A stretch of 64,000 nucleotides of DNA from Piscicola geometra (GCA_943735955.1 OX030969.1:1150991-1214990), one strand, 5' to 3'. Positions 1-20,105 are shown, numbered from the stretch's first letter. Numbers and translations are program-made. Notes: generated from the letters alone by a model not told the origin.

Positions 1-745
1 TCCATCCATCTATCCATCCATCTATCCATCCATCTATCTATCCATCTATCCATCCATCTATCCATCCATCTATCCATCCATCTATCCATCCATCTATCCA
101 TCCATCTATCCATCCATCTATCCATCCATCTATCCATCCATCTATCCATCCATCTATCCATCCATCTATCCATCCATCTATCCATCCATCTATCCATCCA
201 TCTATCCATCCATCTATCCATCCATCTATCCATCCATCTATCCATCCATCTATCCATCCATCTATCCATCCATCTATCCATCCATCTATCCATCCATCTA
301 TCCATCCATCTATCCATCCATCTATCCATCCATCTATCCATCCATCTATCCATCCATCTATCCATCCATCTATCCATCCATCTATCCATCCATCTATCCA
401 TCCATCTATCCATCCATCTATCCATCCATCTATCCATCCATCTATCCATCCATCTATCCATCCATCTATCCATCCATCTATCCATCCATCTATCCATCCA
501 TCCATCCATACACCTATGTATCCATACACCCATGCATCCATACACCCATGAATCCATACACCCATGCATCCATACACCCAAACACCAATGCATCAAGGCA
601 TCCACGCATATTTGCATCCATAAATGCATCCATCCATGCACTCATCCATGCACCCATGCATCCATGCATCCATGCATCCATGCATCCATGCATCCATGCA
701 TCCATGCATCCATGCACCCATGCATCTATGCATCCATGCATGCAT
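1..745. repeat. 12-bp (TCCATCCATCTA)n array and its degenerate extension, PGD intron
   Basis: Positions 1-509 are almost pure tandem copies of the 12-mer. From 510 it degrades into CATCCATGCATC-type and CATACACCCATG-type repeats up to the acceptor CACACAG that precedes the exon at 758. The sense strand is C/A/T-rich. The long frames across it are repeat artefacts. Confidence 0.97.
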
Positions 746-757
746 GCACCCACACAG

Positions 758-3700
758 CGCCGGATAAGAGAGGCGAAGAGGGAAGGCATCTTGTTCGTGG
801 GGGCAGGCATCAGTGGAGGGCAAGAAGCTGCCAGGTGGGGAGCCTCCATCAGCCCCGGAGGAGATGTCGAAGCTTGGTGAGGGGTGGCAGATGTGTGCAG
901 TAGTAGGAGTAGTAGTCGTACTACTAACACATACCACACCACACAGGCCACAAGTAACACATACTACACCACACAGGCCACAACTAGCACATACCACACC
1001 ACACAGGCCACAACTAACACATACCACACCACACAGGCCACAACTAACACATACCTCACCACACAGGTCACAAGTAACACATACTACACCACACAGGCCA
1101 CAAGTAACACATACCTCACCACACAGGTCACAAGTAACACATACTACACCACACAGGCCACAAGTAACACATACCACACCACACAGGCCACAACTAGCAC
1201 ATACCACACCACACAGGCCACAACTAACACATACCTCACCACACAGGCCACAACTAGCACATACTACACCACACAGGCCACAACTAGCACATACCACACC
1301 ACACAGGCCACAACTAACACATACTACACCACACAGGCCACAAGTAACACATACCACACTACACAGGCCACAAGTAACACATACAACACCACACAGGCCA
1401 CAACTAGCACATACCACACCACACAGGCCACAACTAGCACATACCACACCACACAGGCCACAAGTAACACATACTACACCACACAGGCCACAACTAGCAC
1501 ATACCACACCACACAGGCCACAAGTAACACATACCACACCACACAGGCCACAAGTAACACATACTACACCACACAGGCCACAACTAGCACATACTACACC
1601 ACACAGGCCATAACTAGCACATACTACACCACACAGGCCACAACTAGCACATACCACACCACACAGGCCACAAGTAACACATACTACACCACACAGGCCA
1701 CAACTAGCACATACCACACCACACAGGCCACAAGTAACACATACCACACCACACAGGCCACAAGTAACACATACTACACCACACAGGCCACAACTAGCAC
1801 ATACTACACCACACAGGCCATAACTAGCACATACTACACCACACAGGCCACAACTAGCACATACCTCACCACACAGGCCACAAGTAACACATACCACACC
1901 ACACAGGCCACAACTAGCACATACCACACCACACAGGCCACAACTAGCACATACTACACCACACAGGCCACAACTAGCACATACCACACCACACAGACCA
2001 CAACTAGCACATACCTTACCACACAGGCCACAACTAACACATACTACACCACACAGGCCACAAGTAACACATACTACACCACACAGGCCACACATAAAAG
2101 AGATCTTGCAGGCGATTGCTCCCAAAGTCGATGGAGAGCCCTGCTGCGATTGGGTTCTTTTACTTTAACATAGCCACCCATCTATTATTCTTCTACATAT
2201 TTATTTATTTATTCATATAACTTAGTCAACCCCCACCATGCCAACCACCACTATGCCAAGCACAACAACAACAACACCAGTTAGGCAGTGGGGGGGCTGG
2301 TCACTTTGTGAAGGCAGTGCACAACGGCATTGAGTACGGAGACATCCAGATGATTTGTGAGACGTACCACCTCCTCAAGAGGGTGGCTGGCATGAGCAAC
2401 CAACAGATTGCTCGTGTCAGTTTTTTCGACCATTACCCCACAAACACAACCTCACCATCCAAAACACAACCCTACCATTCTAACCAAATCCCCACTATCT
2501 AATTTTTCAACCACAACTCCTTCAACAAACTACAAACCCACAACCACACCACAAGTTTGCCACTAAACTACAACCCCACAAACCATCCCAACAACAATTC
2601 CACCATCCCAACAACAATCCCACCCTCCCAACAACAACCATACTATCCCAACAACAATCCCACCCTCCCAACAACAATCCCAAAATCCCAACAACAATCC
2701 CACCCTCTCAACAACAATCCTACCCTCCCATCGACAATCCCATCTTCCTAACAACAATCCCACCATCCCAACTACAATCCCACCCTCCCAATAATAATCC
2801 CACCCTCCCAACAACAATCCCACCCTCCCAACAACAATTCCACCATCCCAACATTAATCTCACCCTCTCAACAACAATCCCACCCTCTCAACGACAATCC
2901 CACCTTCCTAACAACAATCCCACCATCCCAACAACAATCCCACCCTCCCAATAATAATCCCACCATCCCAACAACAATCTCACCTTCCTAACAACAATCC
3001 CACCATCCCAACAACAATCCCACCCTCCCAACAACAATCCCACCATCCCAACAACAATCCCACCCTCCCAACAACAATCCCACCATCCCAACAACAATCC
3101 CACCCTCCCAACAACAATCCCATCCTCCCAACAACAATCCCACCCTCCCAACAACAATCCCACCATCCCAACAACAATCCCACCCTCTCAACAACAATCC
3201 CATCCTCCCAACAACAATCCCATCCTCCCAACAACAATCCCACCCTCCCAACAACAACCCCACCCTTTCAACAACAACCCCACCCTCCCAACAACAATCC
3301 CACCCTCCCAACAACAATCCCATCCTCCCAACGACAATCCCACCCTCCCAACAACAACACCACCCTCCCAACAACAACCCCACCCTCCCAACAACAATCC
3401 CACCCTCTCAACAACAATCCCATCCTCCCAACAACAATCCCATCCTCCCAACAACAATCCCACCCTCCCAACAACAATCCCACCCTCCCAACAACAATCC
3501 CATCCTCCCAAAAACAATCCCACCCTCCCAACAACAATCCCACCATCCCAACAACAATCCCACCCTCTCAACAACAATCCCACCCTCCCAACGACAACCA
3601 TACTATCCCAACAACAATCCCACCATCCCAACAACAATCCCACCCTCTCAACAACAATCCCACCATCCCAACAACAATCCCATCCTCCCAACAACAATCT

Positions 3701-6700
3701 CACCATCCCAACAACAATCCCACCCTCCCAACAACTATCCCACTATCCCAACAACGATCCCACCCTCCCAACAACAATCCCACCATCCCAACAACAATCC
3801 CACCCTCTCAACAACAATCCCATCCTCCCAACAACAATCCCATCCTCCCAACAACAATCCCACCCTCCCAACAACAACCCCACCCTCCCAACAACAATCC
3901 CACCCTCCCAACAACAATCCCACCTTCTCAACAACAATCCCACCCTCCCAACGACAATTTCACCTTCCTAACAACAATCCCACCATCCCAACAACAATCC
4001 CACCCTCCCAACAACAATCCCACCATCCCAACAACAATCCCACCCTCCCAACAACAATCCCACCATCCCAACAACAATCCCACTATCCCAACAACAAACC
4101 CACCCTCCCAACAACAATCCCATCCTCCCAACAACAATCCCACCCTCCCAACAACAATCCCACCATCCCAATAATAATCCCACCATCCCAAAAACAATCT
4201 TACCCTCCCAACAACAATCCCACCATCCCAAAAACAATCCCACCCTCCCAACAACAATCCCACCATCCCAACAACAATCTCACCCCCCCCCCCCCCAACA
4301 ACAATCCCATCCTCCAAACAACAATCCCACCCTCCCAACAACAATCCCACCATCCCAACAACAATCCCACCCTCTCAACAACAATCCCATCCTCCCAACG
4401 ACAATCTCACCTTCCTAACAACAATCCCACCATCCCAACAACAATCTTACCCTCCCAACAACAATCCCACTATCCCAACAACAATCCCGCCCTCCCAACA
4501 ACAATCCCACCCTCCCATCAACAATCTCACCCCCCCCCCCCAACAACAATCCCATCCTCCAAACAACAATCCCACCCTCCCAACAACAATCCCACCATCC
4601 CAACAACAATCCCACCCTCTCAACAACAATCCCATCCTCCCAACGACAATCTCACCTTCCTAACAACAATCCCACCATCCCAACAACAATCTTACCCTCC
4701 CAACAACAATCCCACCATCCCAACAACAATCCCACCCTCCCAACAACAATCCCACCCTCTCAACAACAATCCCATCCTCCCAACGACAATCTCACCTTCC
4801 TAACAACAATCCCACCATCCCAACAACAATCTTACCCTCCCAACAACAATCCCACCATCCCAACAACAATCCCACCCTCCTAACAACAATCCCACCCTCC
4901 CAACAACAATCCCAACCTCCCAACAACAATCCCACCCTCCCAACAACAATCCCAACAACAATCCCAACCTCTCAACAACAATCCCATCCTCCCAACGACA
5001 ATCCCATCCTCCCAACAACAATCCCACCCTCCCAACAACAACCCCACCCTCCCAACAACAATCCCACCCTCTCAACAACAACCCCATCCTCCCAACGACA
5101 ATCTCATCTTCCTAACAACAATCCCACCATCCCAACAACAATCTTACCCTCCCAACAACAATCCCACTATCCCAACAACAATCCCACCCTCCCATCAACA
5201 ATCCCACCATCCCAACAACAATCCCACCCTCTCAACAACAACCCCATCCTCCCAACGACAATCTCACCTTCCTAACAACAATCCCACCATCCCAACAACA
5301 ATCTCACCCTCCCAACAACAATCCCACTATCCCAACAACAATCCCACCCTCCCAACAACAATCCCATCTTCCCAACAACAATCCCACCCTCCCAACAACA
5401 ATCCCACCCTCTCAACAACAATCCCATCCTCCCAACAACAATCCCATTCTCCCAACAACAATATCACCCTCCCAACAACAACCCCACTCTCCCAACAACA
5501 ACCCCACCCTCCCAACAACAATCCCATCCTCCCAACAACAATCCCATCCTCCCAACAACAATCCCCCTCTCCCAACAACAATTCCACCATCCCAACAACA
5601 ATCCCACCCTCTCAACAACAATCCCATCCTCCCAACAACAATCCCACCCTCCCAACAACAATCCCATCCTCCCAACAACAACCATACTATCCCAACAACA
5701 ACCACACCATCAAACCATGATCCCACTATCAAAGCGTTAAGCTCACTAGTTCAACCTCAGTCCAACTATTCAACCCCTATTCCACAACAGTTCTTCATCT
5801 TTTTCGACCTCACTTTCACCACAATCCCATCAACAACCAAACCACCACCCAATCAGTACCTACTACTACCCCACCCCATCCACCACTCCAACCATTCCAC
5901 CACTACCCCAACCACCACTCCACCATCACTCTAACCACCCAGACCACTCCACCACCACCCCAACCACCCCTTCAACCACTCCACCATCACTTTAACCATT
6001 CCACCACTCCCCCACCACTCTAACCACTCCACTACCACCACTCTAACCACTCCACCACCACCACTCTAATCACTCCACCACCACCACTCTAACCACTCCA
6101 CCACCACCCCAACCACCACTCCACCACCACTCTAACCACTCCACCACCACTTTAACCATTCCACCACCACCACCATCACTCTAACCACTCCACCACTATC
6201 ACTCTTACCACTCTAACCACTCCACCACCACCCCAACCACCACTCCACCACCACCCCAACCACCACTCCACCACCACTCTAACCACTCCACCACCACTCT
6301 AATCACTCCACCACCACCATTCTAACCACTCCACCACCACCACTCTAACCACTCCACCACCACCACTCTAACCACTCCACCACCACCACTCTAACCACTC
6401 CACCACCACCACTCTAACCACTCCACCACCACCACTCTAACCACTCCACCACCACCCCAACAACCACTCCACCACCACTCTAACCACTCCACCACCACTT
6501 TAACCATTCCACCACCACCACCATCACACTAACCACTCCACCACCACCACTCTAACCACTCCACCACCACTCTAACCACTCCACCACCACCACTCTAACC
6601 ACTCCACCACCACCACTCTAACCACTCCACCACCACCCCAACCCCCACTCCACCACCACCCCAACCACCACTCCACCACCACCCCAACCACCACTCTAAC

Positions 6701-9700
6701 CACTCCACCACCACTCTAACCACTCCACCACCACCACTCTGACCACTTCACCACCACCACTCTAACCACTTCACCACCACCACTCCACCACCAGCACTCT
6801 AACCACTCCACCACCAGCACTCTAACCACTCCACCACCACCCCAACCACCACTCCACCACCACTCTAACCATTCCACTACCACTTTAACCATTCCACCAC
6901 CACCACCACCACTCTAACCACTCCACCACCACCCCAACCACAACTCCACCACCACTCTAACCACTCCACCACCACTTTAACCATTCCACCACTCCACCAC
7001 CACTCTAACCACTCCATCACCACCACTCTAACCACTCCCATATCACCCCAACCAGCACTCCACCACCACCACTCTAACCACTCCACCACCACCACTCTAA
7101 CCACTCCACCACCACCACTCTAACCACTCCACCACCACCACTTTAACCACTCCACAACCACCACTCTAACCACTCCACCACCACCACTCTAACCACTCCA
7201 CCACCACCCCAACTACCACTCCACCACCACTCCACCACCACTCTAACCACTCCACCACCACTCTAACCACTCCACCACCACCATTCTAACCACTCCACCA
7301 CCACCACTCTAACCACTCCACCACCACCACTCTAACCACTCCACCACCACCACTCTAACCACTCCACCACCACCACTCTAACCACTCCACCACCACCACT
7401 CTAACCACTCCACCACCACCCCAACAACCACTCCACCACCACTCTAACCACTCCACCACCACTTTAACCATTCCACCACCACCACCATCACACTAACCAC
7501 TCCACCACCACCACTCTAACCACTCCACCACCACTCTAACCACTCCACCACCACCACTCTAACCACTCCACCACCACCACTCTAACCACTCCACCACCAC
7601 CCCAACCCCCACTCCACCACCACCCCAACCACCACTCCACCACCACCCCAACCACCACTCTAACCACTCCACCACCACTCTAACCACTCCACCACCACCA
7701 CTCTGACCACTTCACCACCACCACTCTAACCACTTCACCACCACCACTCCACCACCAGCACTCTAACCACTCCACCACCAGCACTCTAACCACTCCACCA
7801 CCACCCCAACCACCACTCCACCACCACTCTAACCATTCCACTACCACTTTAACCATTCCACCACCACCACCACCACTCTAACCACTCCACCACCACCCCA
7901 ACCACAACTCCACCACCACTCTAACCACTCCACCACCACTTTAACCATTCCACCACTCCACCACCACTCTAACCACTCCATCACCACCACTCTAACCACT
8001 CCCATATCACCCCAACCAGCACTCCACCACCACCACTCTAACCACTCCACCACCACCACTCTAACCACTCCACCACCACCACTCTAACCACTCCACCACC
8101 ACCACTTTAACCACTCCACAACCACCACTCTAACCACTCCACCACCACCACTCTAACCACTCCACCACCACCCCAACTACCACTCCACCACCACTCCACC
8201 ACCACTCTAACCACTCCACCACCACTCTAACCACTCCACCACGACCACTCTAACCACTCCACCACCACCATTCTAACCACTCCACCACCACCACTCTAAC
8301 CACTTCACCACCACCACTCTAACCACTCCACCACCACCCCAACCACCACTCCACCACCACTCTAACCACTCAACCACCACTTTAACCATTCCACCACCAC
8401 CACCATTACTCTAACTACTCTACCACCATCACTCTAACCACTCTAACCACTCCACCACCACCACCCCCACTCTAACCACTCTAGCCACTCCACCACCACT
8501 CTTACCACTCAACCACCACTCTAACCACTCAACCACCACCACTCCACCACGACTCTAACCACTCAACCACCACCACCACCACTCTAACCACTCAACCACC
8601 ACCACGCCACCACCACTCTAACCACTCAACCACCACCACTCCACCACCACTCTAACCACTCAACCACCACCACTCCACCACCACTCTAACCACTCAACCA
8701 CCACCACCACCACTCTAACCACTCAACCACCACCACGCCACCACCACTCTAACCACTCAACCACCAGCACTCCACCACCACTCTAACCACTCAATCACCA
8801 CCACCACCACTCTAACCACTCAACCACCACCACTCCACCACCACTCTAACCACTCAACCACCACCACCACCACTCTAACCACTCAACCACCACCACTCCA
8901 CCACCACTCTAACCACTCAACCACCACCACCACCACTCTAACCACTCAACCACCACCACTCCACCACCACTCTAACCACTCAACCACCCCCACCACCACT
9001 CTAACCACTCAACCCCCACCACTCCACCACCACTCTAACCACTCAACCACCACCACCACCACTCTAACCACTCAACCACCACCACTCTAACCACTCAACC
9101 ACCACCACTCCACCACCACTCTAACCACTCAACCACCACCACCACCACTCTAACCACTCAACCACCACCACTCCACCACTACTCTAACCACTCAACCACC
9201 ACCACCACCACTCTAACCACTCAACCACCACCACTCCACCACCACTCTAACCACTCAACCACCACCACTCCACCACCACTCTAACCACTCAACCACCACC
9301 ACCACCACTCTAACCACTCAACCACCACCACTCCACCACCACTCTAACCACTCCACCACCACTCTAACCACTCAACCACCACCACGCCACCACCACTCTA
9401 ACCACTCAACCACCACCACGCCACCAGGTCTTCAGCCAATGGAACGAAGGCGCCACAGAGGCGTTCCTCTTGAAGATGTCACATGACATCCTCTCTTACA
9501 GAGACGCCAGTGGACAACACTTGATTGACACTGTGTATGACTGTGCGGGTCAGGTAGGTGACTATCATCATCATCATTATCATCATCATTATCACCATCA
9601 CCATCATCATCATCGTTTTCATCATCACTATTATTATCATCACCATCATCATCACCCACAGAAGGGCTCTGGCAAGTGGACAGTGATTTCTTCTTTGGAG

Positions 9701-11962
9701 CACGGAATTCCCATGACGACCATTGGTGAGGGTGTGGTCTTTATATGTGTGTGTCTTTGTGATTGTACACCAAACTTTATTTTTGTACAGCATCGATCTA
9801 CATCAACTTTCACCACATTCCCCCACCAACAACCAGCTAATACCACACCACACCACACCACATCAACTCACCCAACCAACTACAACCACACCACACCAAA
9901 CCACATCAACCCACCCAACCAACTACAACCACACCACACCAAACCACATCAACCCACCCAACCAACTACAACCACACCACACCACAGGCGCGTCAGTTTT
10001 TGCTCGTTGTCTCTCCTCGATGAAGGAGGAACGCCTGATTGTTTCGGACTTGCTGCACGGACCAAAAGATCTTCCACCCTTGCTAAAGGAACAAGAAGCC
10101 TTCGTTGAAGATGTCAAGCAGGTGCTTCGTCACCAACATCATCATCATCATCATTTGCATCCTCTCCATTCTCATCATCATCATCACCATCATTATCATT
10201 ATCAACCAACATCATCATCATCAACCACCATCATCATCATCAACCACCACCATCATCATCATCAGCCATCATCATCATCTTCATCATCATCACCATCATT
10301 AGCATTATCAACCAACATCATCATCATCAACCACCATCATCATCATCATCCACTACCATCATCATCATCAGCCACCATCATCATCATCATCACCTTCCAG
10401 GCTCTTCTCTGCGCCAAGATCATCTCTTACACACAAGCCTTTATGCTCCTCAAGCGAGTTCGTCATCATTATCAGTACCACTATAATCATTATTAAGTGA
10501 ACATTCTTCCTAATAATAATTCCAATTATAAACATCCTCTTCCTCATCATCATCATCATCATGATCATCATCACCATCACCACCATCATCATCATCATCA
10601 TGCCAGGTGAGCAACACTTACAAATGGAACTTGAGTTTGCGGAACATAGCAGTGCAATGGAGGCTTGGCTGCATCATACAGAGGTGCTTGCTGTTCTTGT
10701 GGTGCTGAAGTGGAGTTTGTTGTGGTTCTCGTAGTGGAGATGTGATGCTTGAAGTAGTATTTGAGACCTTATGTAAACGAATTGTTTTCTTGAGTCCCTT
10801 AATCCCCTCACAACCAACTCACTTCCAATGCTCTTCGTACAACTCTCTATTAGTTTTCAAAACCACTAACATCGCATCTTTTTCTTTGCACAACCATAAC
10901 CCGCAAACCACAATGACCACAACCTCTGCCACCTCCTTCTCCTCACCACCACCAACAACTAAAACCATCTCAACCAACACCAACCACCACGACATCATAT
11001 CCAACAACATCTGCTTCTTCCCAACACCAACAACACCTGCTTCTCCCCAACACCAACAACACCTCCTTCTCACCAACAACACCTCCTTCTCACCAACACC
11101 AACACCACCAACACCACCATCACAAACAACACATCCTTCTCACCAACACCAACAACACCTCCTTCTCACCAACAACAACAACAACACCAACAACACTTCC
11201 TTCTCACCAACACCAACAACATCTCCTTCTCACCAACAACAACAACGACAGCAAGTTCCTGGAGCGCATAAAGGAGGCGTACGAGAGGGATGCAGAACTG
11301 AAGAACCTCTTGATGGACGAGTTCTTCAGAGACGCCCTCAACCAGAACGAGGTGGAAGGTGCTTGGAAGAGGGAGGGTGTGGTGGTGTGAAGGGGGGTGG
11401 AAGAGAAAGGGGTGTGGTAGTGGTGTGAAGGGGGGTGGAAGAGGGAGGAGTGATGAAAGAGGGAGGAGTGTGAAGGAGGGCGAAAGGTGATTAAACGGGT
11501 TATAAGAAGGGGTGAATCTGAGTCTAGAGAGATTAGTGGTGTGGAAAGGTCAAATTGGAAAGGAATGAAATAGGGCAATATTTGGTTGAAGCGTGAAGAT
11601 AGCGGTGATGCTCTCACTCTTCCGTCCCACCACTTGAAAATCTCGTCTAGCAACACACCAGCATCCACCACTCAGTCCACTACTTCCAATCTACAAATCA
11701 ACCCAAACCACAGAGCAAGCTCAGAAGCGTGGTGGTCACCTCAATGCAGCGGGGCTTACCGGTGCCTGCCTTCTCATCCTCATTGACCTTCTACGACGGC
11801 TATCGGAGCGGGTGGCTGCCGCACAATCTGCTGCAGGCGCTGAGGGACTACTTCGGAGCCCACACGTACTCGACGCACGCTGATCCGCACAAGTACGTGC
11901 ACACTGACTGGTCAGGAAGCGGAGGCAGAGCCACTTCGAGCGCCTATGACTACGAAGGATGA
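758..11962 (+). CDS. PGD: 6-phosphogluconate dehydrogenase, decarboxylating (C-terminal 375 residues; 5' exons outside window)
   Basis: Oxidative pentose phosphate pathway enzyme converting 6-phosphogluconate plus NADP+ to ribulose 5-phosphate, CO2 and NADPH in the cytosol. Ten exons with consistent phases: 758-876, 2087-2153, 2281-2415, 9428-9553, 9662-9725, 9988-10121, 10401-10457, 10607-10683, 11252-11351, 11714-11962 (TGA at 11960). They total 375 codons plus stop, against about 483 for the family, so roughly the first 108 residues (the NADP-binding start) lie left of position 1. Visible motifs: [29 protein letters not shown] (catalytic Lys and the conserved Asn), AGQ/KGSGKW (family signature, usually KGTG), [19 protein letters not shown], and RDYFGAHTY near the C-terminus. 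All introns are GT-AG. The introns at 877-2086 and 2416-9427 consist largely of minisatellites. Identity is certain; exact borders come from phase and homology only. Confidence 0.96.
931..2090 (+). repeat. 30-bp minisatellite carrying a splice acceptor in every unit, PGD intron
   Basis: About 38 units of 30 bp, each containing ACACCACACAG followed by GCCACA or a one-base variant. The last unit supplies the real acceptor (CACACAG before G2087) and the first exon bases GCCACA. Two units (about 1610 and 1820) have GCCATAAC, which puts TAA in the exon's reading frame. Confidence 0.97.
2560..5720 (+). repeat. 20-bp minisatellite in PGD intron 2416-9427
   Basis: About 155 copies of caacaacaatcccaccctcc with substitutions (ccatcc, ccttcc, aacgac) and two short poly-C interruptions near 4285 and 4530. 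No coding signal. Confidence 0.97.
5860..9425 (+). repeat. ACCACTCTAACCACTCCACC-type minisatellite up to the acceptor of the PGD exon at 9428
   Basis: Units of about 20-30 bp built from CCACCACCACTCTAACCACT. After about 8500 the unit becomes CTCTAACCACTCAACCACC with ACCACGCCACC variants. The array runs into the acceptor CGCCACCAG before 9428. It includes a block duplication of about 964 bp. Confidence 0.96.
6300..8227 (+). repeat. Tandem duplication of about 964 bp within the minisatellite
   Basis: Distinctive variants recur exactly 964 bp apart: CCACCACCATTCTAACC at 6311 and 7275, and CCCATATCACCCCAACC near 7027 and 7991. Open frames 7104-6877 and 8068-7841 (minus) are identical. The duplicated block contains dozens of minisatellite units. 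Confidence 0.9.
9560..11245 (+). repeat. Short arrays in the remaining PGD introns
   Basis: (ATC)n at about 9564-9655, 10130-10395 and 10540-10602; a unit of about 37 bp based on ACCACATCAACCCACC at 9850-9985, ending in the acceptor CACCACAG; and a CCAACACCAACAACACCTCC-type repeat at about 11000-11245, ending in ACGACAG. Each lies on the acceptor side of its intron and is C/A-rich in sense. Confidence 0.9.
11352..11480 (+). repeat. G-rich repeats starting at the PGD donor after 11351
   Basis: The intron opens GTGGAAGGTG and continues in repeated GTGTGAAGGGGGGTGGAAGA-type units. The array is donor-anchored and G-rich in sense. Confidence 0.8.
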
Positions 11963-11964
11963 TT

Positions 11965-12165
11965 GGAGTGGTGTGCTTGTGATGGGTGTTTGTGGAGTGC
12001 TTGTGATAGGTGTTTGTGGTGTGCTTGTGATGGGCGTTTGTGGAGTGCTTGTGATAGGTGTTTGTGGTGTGCTTGTGATGGGTGTTTGTGGAGTGCTTGT
12101 GATAGGTGTTTGTGGTGTGCTTGTGATGGGTGTTTGTGGAGTGCTTGTGGTCAGGTGCTTGCGGT
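11965..12165 (+). repeat. 24-bp minisatellite in the PGD 3' UTR
   Basis: About 8 units containing GGTGTTTGTGG and GTGCTTGTGAT begin within a few bases of the TGA at 11960. G/T-rich in sense. From 12170 to 12774 no gene is seen apart from poly(A) signals and the AT-rich repeat at 12505. Confidence 0.9.
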
Positions 12166-12504
12166 ATGGTGTAATGGGGTGTGATGATGGGGTGGTGTAC
12201 TTTTGTTGTGTGGAGGTGAAAGTTATGCAGGGTGTTTTAATGGTGTTAGTTGGTGGTGTGGTGATGGAGTGTTGTTGTCACTAAGAGCAAACTTGGAATG
12301 GTGTTCAGGGTGACATTCTTTCTATAATATTAACAATAAGTACTTTTTTGGTGGTGGAGTGGTTGCACTGACGATAAAATGTGAAGCCGGTGTCTTTTCT
12401 CGTTGGCAGTCCTGAGGGCTGGGCATTCCTGGAGCAACTTTTCATTTCACTTTTGCGCATTGCAATGAGTTTTCAGTGCCGAATGAGCCTTATTCCGACT
12501 AATT

Positions 12505-12590
12505 AAATGTTTCTGTATTAATTTATTTGATTTAAATCATAACTATTCATAAATGTTTCTGTATAAATTTATTTGATTTAAATCAAAATG
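12505..12590. repeat. Two tandem AT-rich repeats with a palindromic core
   Basis: AAATGTTTCTGTAT followed by AATTTATTTGATTTAAATCA occurs twice, about 45 bp apart; TGATTTAAATCA is a perfect palindrome. It lies between the convergent 3' ends of PGD and MED6. Confidence 0.8.
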
Positions 12591-12593
12591 AAT

Positions 12594-12599
12594 AATAAA
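12594..12599 (+). terminator. Candidate poly(A) signal of PGD
   Basis: AATAAA on the plus strand, 630 bp after the PGD stop; a second AATAAA is at 12715-12720, almost at the end of the convergent MED6 gene. Confidence 0.4.
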
Positions 12600-12643
12600 T
12601 ATTAATATTAAGATAGAATTTTTGTTGAAAGTTGAATCGACTA

Positions 12644-12649
12644 TTTATT
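12644..12649 (-). terminator. Candidate poly(A) signal of MED6
   Basis: TTTATT on plus (AATAAA on minus) about 125 bp after the MED6 stop at 12775. It lies between the two candidate PGD signals, so the convergent transcripts probably overlap. Confidence 0.4.
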
Positions 12650-12774
12650 GTGATTTGTTAATTGGCGGCGATTGCGCCTTCATACAGCCCCTTTTGTACA
12701 ACAGCTTCTACTTGAATAAAAATAAAAATAGTTTTTCAATTAAGTCACCACCACCTTTCCTCCCACCCTGTCAT

Positions 12775-18759
<5,985 letters not shown>

Positions 18760-18769
18760 ATTTATAAGT

Positions 18770-20100
18770 GGAATTACCACTTATTATTTTTAAGTTTCCT
18801 TTTTGTTATAAATAAACACATTGAAGCGCTTACTTAATGTTTTTTCAAACGTTTTTTCATCGAAAGTGGCTGTGATATATGTTACAAAAAATCTATGGAA
18901 TGCTTAAAGATCTGGGCAATGCATGAAACGCCTATCTTTGAAAGTGTTGAGACCCGCCTGGCCATTGGCTGGCCTAGAAGAAGTTGCAATAAAAATGCCA
19001 CTTGCTATACAAGCTTGGAATAGGCATCTGGCAGGAATCGAGTTTTTAAATAAAAATCTACCTAACGTGACAACATGAAAAAATATTGTAGATGAAGGAA
19101 ATTACTTAGTCAGTGAATACCCTGTGACCATGCTATATGGGTCCTATATGGGCTAAACGGGCTTTAAAAAGAATAAAATTTAACGTGTTTTTTTAAAAAA
19201 AGTTTTTGTATATGGGTCCTAAATGGGCTAAATGAGCTATGAATAAATAAAAAATTAAGGTGATTTTAAGGAAAGCCTATGTCGTATATGAGTCCTATAT
19301 GCAGACAGGTGTTTTGGAGGGAAGACGCAGACAGGTGTTTTGGAGGGAAGACGTAGATAGACTTGAGTTCAAAGACAGAAGGGCATGGGACTTGCAGCAT
19401 TTGAAGAGCGAGAGACGAGTGGATGTTAAAGTGAGGATAGAATCCTTTAGACTGTCGTATGAGCCAGGATGATGATGAACAGTAGTGATGATGATATTGG
19501 TGAAAACAGAATATAAATATATAGACTAGATTCAGATAAAAAGCAAAATTTAATGATTAATATTAAGTAATTAAATATGAATTACATTTTTTATTAATTA
19601 ATTTAATTTTAATAATAATTTAAGAGATATAACTTTTTAATCAAGAAGTTTGTTGTTGAGTTCTGATTTGCAGGTAGGTTGGTTGGCGGGCAATTGGGAG
19701 ATATTAGTTTTTTCGAATGAGTAAAAAAACCGATTATGAGGCGTTTAAGATTTAATATGAATCATTCCTAATGAAAATAATAGGAGTTCATGATGATGAA
19801 ATGAGGAATATGAGGAATGATGAAACAAAATATATATGAAAATAAAATAAATGAATAATTAAAAGTTGATTTAAAATTGATGAAGGCCACAACCACAGCA
19901 CAGCACTATCCGTCACCGCCTGGGTAACCAAATTAACTTCTATAAGCACCACCACTACAACTCTTCCAGCACTATTTCTACCAACACCCCATCACCATTA
20001 TCATCACCACCACCAGCACATCATCCCCACCACTCCATCACAATTATCATCACCACCAGCACATCCCCATCACGACCACCACCAGCAGCAGAAGAGCAGC
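18770..20100. other. Spacer between MED6 and EIF5B with decayed repeats
   Basis: AT-rich. A unit of about 73 bp containing ATATGGGTCCTATATGGGCT is repeated near 19130 and 19205, with a partial third copy at 19285. A 25-bp direct repeat including CAGACAGGTGTTTTGGAGGG lies at about 19303-19350. A 70-codon plus-strand frame (19260-19472) and an open stretch near 18950-19070 look like old transposon debris that I cannot place. No gene is supported. Confidence 0.5.
19590..19595 (-). terminator. Candidate poly(A) signal of EIF5B
   Basis: TTTATT on plus (AATAAA on minus) about 510 bp beyond the EIF5B stop at 20106, in an AT-rich spacer. Other signals are possible. Confidence 0.25.
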
Positions 20101-20105
20101 AGTCC

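Noticed and set aside
593..2125. 510-codon Cys-rich minus-strand frame resembling a metallothionein-like or keratin-associated protein
   Set aside because: Produced by the 30-bp intronic repeat of PGD; no start context, signal or unique domain.
12300..12440. Alternative MED6 last exon near 12420 (acceptor CCTCAG on minus)
   Set aside because: Phase-compatible, but the 12881-12775 exon has a better charged tail, is closer, and gives the family's usual length.
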